DNA from: Microvirga flavescens | GTDB taxonomy: Bacteria > Pseudomonadota > Alphaproteobacteria > Rhizobiales > Beijerinckiaceae | Length of the DNA: 64,000 bases | Assembly (NCBI RefSeq): GCF_003290125.1 | Contig: NZ_QMKH01000001.1 | Span: forward strand, 806,001 to 870,000 | Direction of reading: 5' to 3' | Part shown: one piece after another, positions 60,993-64,000 of the stretch | How the letters are laid out: the number at the start of each line of letters is the position of its first letter | How positions within the stretch are numbered: the stretch's first letter is position 1 | The notes under the pieces: model-generated | Told to the model about the DNA's origin: nothing | What the model saw: the letters and a program-made list of their open reading frames with translations, nothing else | The model's database searches: none | Translations under genes and position numbers: made by a program

Positions 60993-61823
60993 CTACCCCT
61001 CCGCGCGCTTCTCCGCCGTGCCGACGGCGAGCGCCATCGCGAGTGCGAAGGAGGCTGCGAGGGAGCGGAAAGCGGCGAAATCGGCTTCCGCGACTTCGAG
61101 CCACACATCGGCGCTCGTGACCAACGGGCTGAAAGCTGAATCGGTGATGGCCACCACCGGGATGCCGCGCCGCGCCGCCGATGCCGCGAGGTCGGCCGTC
61201 ACCGGCGCATAGGGCGTGAAGCTGATGGCGAGAACCGCATCCCGCTCGCCGGCGCTCGCCAGTTGCTCAGGCCCGAGCTGGGCGATGTGGTCGATCAGGA
61301 TCGCGCGGATGCCGAGCTTGCCGAAGGCATAGGCGCAATAGACGGCGATGGGGAAAACGCGCCGCGCGCCAAGGAGGTAGATCGTATCAGCCTTGGCGAG
61401 CGTGTCGATGGCGCGGGAGAATTCATCGAGCCGCACCGATTCCCGCATCCGGTCGAGGGAGAGGGCGGCGGCCTCCGCGAAGCCTTCCAGAAGGGAGGCG
61501 GCGTGGTCGTGGTGCCCTTCCGTCTCACGTAAGGAGCGCAGGCGCTCGCGATAATCGGGAAAGCGCTCGCGTAAGCGGTCGCGGAAAATCTGCTGAAGGT
61601 GCGAGAAGCCGTCGTAGCCGAGGCTCTTGGCGAAACGGATCAGGGTCGAGGGCTGCACGCCCGCGTGCTCGGCGATCTCGGCGACCGTGCCGAAGGCAAC
61701 CTCTTCCGGGTGCTCCAGGGCGAAGGCGGCGATCTGCTTGAGACGCTTCGGCAGGGTCTCGTGCCGGCTCGCAAGCAGGCTGCGCAAACCCTCGTAATCC
61801 GCCGGTGCCATACTCAACGCCAC
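60993..61823 (-). CDS. iolR: RpiR-family transcriptional regulator of inositol genes
   Basis: A 276-aa protein: N-terminal RpiR helix-turn-helix (about residues 24-80: LKQIAAFALEHPEEVAFGTVAEIAEHAGVQPSTLIRFAKSLGYDGFSHLQ) and C-terminal SIS sugar-phosphate-binding domain (about 130-260: TIYLLGARRVFPIAVYCAYAF, AISFTPYAPVTADLAASA). In rhizobia an RpiR-type IolR represses iol genes via GGAA-N6-TTCC, which is found here upstream of this gene and between iolC and iolG. A pathway intermediate is probably its inducer. The name is by context. Confidence 0.83.
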   Translation of the reverse strand: MALSMAPADYEGLRSLLASRHETLPKRLKQIAAFALEHPEEVAFGTVAEIAEHAGVQPSTLIRFAKSLGYDGFSHLQQIFRDRLRERFPDYRERLRSLRETEGHHDHAASLLEGFAEAAALSLDRMRESVRLDEFSRAIDTLAKADTIYLLGARRVFPIAVYCAYAFGKLGIRAILIDHIAQLGPEQLASAGERDAVLAISFTPYAPVTADLAASAARRGIPVVAITDSAFSPLVTSADVWLEVAEADFAAFRSLAASFALAMALAVGTAEKRAEG

Positions 61824-62129
61824 GTCCTTTGCCCCCGTTGTCCTGTGTCGCTTCGCCCTACCTTAGATGTGGTGAACGGGATCTTGACATCCTGTTTCAG
61901 GAAATGGAACAAATATTCCATAAATGAAAAGAAAAAGATCCGCCTATTCCGTTTTAACGGTGGATGGATCGGCAGAGGAAACGTCGCGACGCCACGGGGT
62001 CGAAAGGCTGGCCCCGCTGCCTCTTTCCTCCTGCCCAACTCGTCGTGCGGCCCTCGCCGCAAGCGACCGCCGGATGCGCCGGAAGCGCGCCGTCGTTCGA
62101 ACGAAGAGAACCCTATGGGAGGAAAACCA
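61824..62129. other. divergent promoter region, 306 bp, no gene
   Basis: Separates the iolR (-) and substrate-binding protein (+) genes. The extended plus-strand open frame across it (to 61599) is not credible coding. It contains one GGAA-N6-TTCC site and AT-rich stretches likely to be promoter elements. Confidence 0.55.
61906..61919. promoter_or_regulatory. IolR operator (GGAA-N6-TTCC) before the ABC importer
   Basis: TGGAA, six bases, TTCCA in the AT-rich part of the divergent promoter. Same symmetry as the site before iolG, suggesting coordinated control of importer and catabolic genes. Confidence 0.8.
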
Positions 62130-63068
62130 ATGAAGTCGTTCGTTACCGGTCTCGCCGCCGCAGCGGCTATGACCCTCAGCCTCGCCGTTCCCGCCATGGC
62201 GCAACAGCAGGGCCGCATCATCGTCGTCAGCCACGGCCAGGCCAACGACCCGTTCTGGTCGGTGGTGAAGAACGGTGTGACGGCGGCGGGCAAGGACATG
62301 AATGTCCAGGTCGATTACCGCGCCCCCGAGACCTTCGACATGGTCGCGATGGGCCAGCTCATCGACGCTGCCGTGAACCAGAAGCCCGCCGGCCTCATCG
62401 TCTCGATCCCCGACGCCTCGGCGCTCGGCCCGTCGATCAAGAAGGCGGTGGCCGCCGGCATTCCGGTGATCTCCATGAATTCCGGCTCGGACGTCTCGAA
62501 GGGCCTCGGCGCGCTGCTGCACGTCGGGCAAGACGAAGTCGATGCCGGCCGCGCGGCGGGTGCGAAACTCAAGGAAATGGGCGGAAAGGTCGGGCTTTGC
62601 GTCAATCACGAGGTCGGCAACGTCTCGCTCGACATGCGTTGCAAGGGCTTTGCGGAAGGCTTCGGCGGCAAGGTGACGGTGCTTCCCGTCTCCAACGACC
62701 CGGCGGATGTGCGCGCCAAGGTGAAGGCGGCTCTTGCCGCTGACGGCACTATCGACACGGTGATGGCGCTTGGCGCGGCGCTCGCGGGCGAGCCCTCTGC
62801 CGCCGCCGTCAAGGAATCCGGCAAGTCCGGCGTCCGCGTGGCGTCCTTCGACATGTCCGCCAATTTCCTCAAGAGCATCGCAGCCGGTGAGGCCGCCTTC
62901 GCGGTGGATCAGCAGCAATACCTGCAGGGCTACCTGCCGGTGGTGTTCCTGGCGCTCAACGCGAAATACGGCCTGATCCCCGGCGGCAACGTGCCCTCCG
63001 GCCCGAACCTCGTGACGAAGGACAAGGCCGCTCAGGTGGTCGATCTTTCCGCGAAGGGCATTCGCTAA
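62130..63068 (+). CDS. sugar (probably inositol) ABC transporter substrate-binding protein
   Basis: A 312-aa periplasmic protein from ATG 62130 behind GGGAGGAAAA. Sec signal VTGLAAAAAMTLSLAVPAMA; then GRIIVVSHGQANDPFWSVVKNGV, typical of Peripla_BP_4 (RbsB-like) proteins, and PAGLIVSIPDASALGPSIKKAVAAGIPVISMNSGSD. Placement next to iolR under an IolR-like site suggests inositol or a related polyol as ligand. Followed by a terminator-like hairpin. Confidence 0.88.
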   Translation: MKSFVTGLAAAAAMTLSLAVPAMAQQQGRIIVVSHGQANDPFWSVVKNGVTAAGKDMNVQVDYRAPETFDMVAMGQLIDAAVNQKPAGLIVSIPDASALGPSIKKAVAAGIPVISMNSGSDVSKGLGALLHVGQDEVDAGRAAGAKLKEMGGKVGLCVNHEVGNVSLDMRCKGFAEGFGGKVTVLPVSNDPADVRAKVKAALAADGTIDTVMALGAALAGEPSAAAVKESGKSGVRVASFDMSANFLKSIAAGEAAFAVDQQQYLQGYLPVVFLALNAKYGLIPGGNVPSGPNLVTKDKAAQVVDLSAKGIR

Positions 63069-63077
63069 AAATGACCC

Positions 63078-63111
63078 GCGTGCCCGCGCTCAAGTCGCGG
63101 GCACGCTTTTT
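63078..63111 (+). terminator. hairpin after the substrate-binding protein gene
   Basis: A perfect 11-bp stem (63078-63088 and 63096-63106), 7-nt loop, followed by TTTTT. It probably attenuates readthrough to the permease gene, keeping the binding protein in excess. Confidence 0.85.
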
Positions 63112-63136
63112 CGGTTGCGTTTGAAGGAGGCGCTCC

Positions 63137-64000
63137 ATGACGGACATTTCTCATGTCGCGGGCCACACGCCTGCGGAAGAGATCAAGAAGATCCAGGACG
63201 AGCGGCTGAGGGAAGTTTCCTTCATCACAAAGGTCATGCGGCGCCCGGAACTCGGCGCGCTGGCGGGCCTCATCCTCGTGACGATCTTCTTCATCGCCAC
63301 CGCCGACCCGTCGATGTTCACCCTGGCGGGCATGATGAACATTCTCTCGCCCGCCTCGCAGCTCGGCATTCTCGCCATTGCGGCGGCGCTTCTCATGATC
63401 GGCGGCGAGTTCGATCTTTCCATCGGTTCGATGGTGGCGTTCTCCGGTCTGATCTTCGGCTCCTTCCTCGTCATGACCGGCTGGCCCCTGCTTCTGGCCA
63501 TCGCAGCGACCTTCGTCGTTGCGGCGCTCCTCGGCGGCCTGAACGGGCAGATCGTCATCCGCACGCGGCTGCCGTCCTTCATCGTCACGCTCGCCTTCCT
63601 GTTCATTCTGCGCGGCCTTTCCCTCGTTGGCCTGAAATGGGCGACGGGCGGCTCGACGCAGATGCGCGGCATCGGCGATGCGGCGGGCGAGGGCATCGTG
63701 CGCGAGATCTTTTCCGGCAATGCCTTGGAGGGTCTGTTCTCATGGCTCGCCGCGCATGACTACATCGCGAAATTCGCGAACGGCGTGCCGACGGTGACGG
63801 GCATTCCCGTCTCCATCGTCTGGTTCGTTCTCTTTGCCCTTGTGGCGACATGGCTGTTGCTGCGCACCCGCCTCGGCAACTGGATCTTCGCCGTCGGCGG
63901 AGACGCCAACGCCGCGCGTAATTCCGGCGTGCCGGTGGATCGGGTGAAGACGGGCCTCTTCATGCTCACCGCCTGCGCGGCAACGCTCGTCGCCATCCTC
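63137..64000 (+). CDS. sugar ABC transporter permease (partial, runs off the window)
   Basis: The first 288 codons of a permease; the 3' end is outside the window. It starts at ATG 63137 with AAGGAGG. BPD_transp_2-type (RbsC-like) helices are seen: LAGLILVTIFFIATADPSMF, ILAIAAALLMIGGEFDLSIGSMVAF (the conserved GGEFDLSIG loop), and TRLPSFIVTLAFLFILRGL. It belongs with the substrate-binding protein upstream; the ATPase is presumably beyond 64000. Confidence 0.9.
   Translation, partial: MTDISHVAGHTPAEEIKKIQDERLREVSFITKVMRRPELGALAGLILVTIFFIATADPSMFTLAGMMNILSPASQLGILAIAAALLMIGGEFDLSIGSMVAFSGLIFGSFLVMTGWPLLLAIAATFVVAALLGGLNGQIVIRTRLPSFIVTLAFLFILRGLSLVGLKWATGGSTQMRGIGDAAGEGIVREIFSGNALEGLFSWLAAHDYIAKFANGVPTVTGIPVSIVWFVLFALVATWLLLRTRLGNWIFAVGGDANAARNSGVPVDRVKTGLFMLTACAATLVAIL

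Noticed and set aside
61599-62129. Extension of the substrate-binding protein frame upstream of its ATG
   Set aside because: Runs through the opposite-strand regulator and a promoter region; a strong ribosome site and Sec signal place the start at 62130.

Overview
The window is GC-rich chromosomal DNA from an alphaproteobacterium, most likely a Hyphomicrobiales (Rhizobiales) member. The clues are an ExoF-like polysaccharide exporter, an RpiR-type inositol regulator with GGAA-N6-TTCC operators, an IolC-DUF2090 fusion, RTX proteins with a shared C-terminal secretion module, and Rhizobiales-style intergenic palindromes. I cannot name the genus from sequence alone.

Region 1 (1-24 kb) is a polysaccharide/surface locus. 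It opens with the 3' end of a gene for a protein with an exosortase-type sorting tail, followed by an exosortase-like peptidase, a small anchored protein and a VanZ-like membrane protein. Next come two related beta-helix proteins (one with an RTX/type I export tail, one with a Sec signal), two methyltransferases, a BY-kinase plus Wzz-like co-polymerase divergent from an ExoF-like export protein, three glycosyltransferases, a Wzx flippase and a Wzy-like polymerase. A WlbB/WlbA/WlbC-like trio (acetyltransferase, oxidoreductase, aminotransferase), an epimerase, a second DegT aminotransferase, an FkbM methyltransferase and a second acetyltransferase add sugar modification. Together they could build, modify and export a Wzx/Wzy-type polysaccharide carrying acetamido sugars. 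An AI-2E-type permease and an alpha/beta hydrolase close the region.

Region 2 (about 26-48.8 kb) is horizontally acquired. A 47-bp direct repeat of the 3' part of tRNA-Arg(CCG) occurs at 27663-27709 and inside the intact tRNA at 48678-48724, bounding a 21-kb island that begins with a tyrosine integrase. Cargo includes a serine resolvase, a UDG-fold-like protein, a large FG-GAP/RTX protein, XRE regulators, a 1383-aa HTH/nuclease-like/helical-repeat protein divergent from a DUF4209 (HEPN-motif) protein across a striking double operator, a membrane-anchored protein, an Abi_2 HEPN protein with a structured upstream gap and its own XRE regulator, and a run of small phage-like genes ending in an AT-hook protein. 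An OLD-like ATPase/TOPRIM-like gene sits just outside the left repeat. This is the defence-rich part, and the 36.3-42.4 kb pair is my best candidate for an undescribed system.

Region 3 (49-54 kb) is a complete five-gene branched-chain amino acid/amide (HAAT) ABC transporter operon.

Region 4 (54-64 kb) is a myo-inositol catabolism cluster: iolC-D-E-B on the minus strand, divergent iolG, an RpiR-family regulator, and the start of a sugar (probably inositol) ABC importer whose permease runs off the window. Inverted repeats of the GGAA-N6-TTCC type lie in both divergent promoters.
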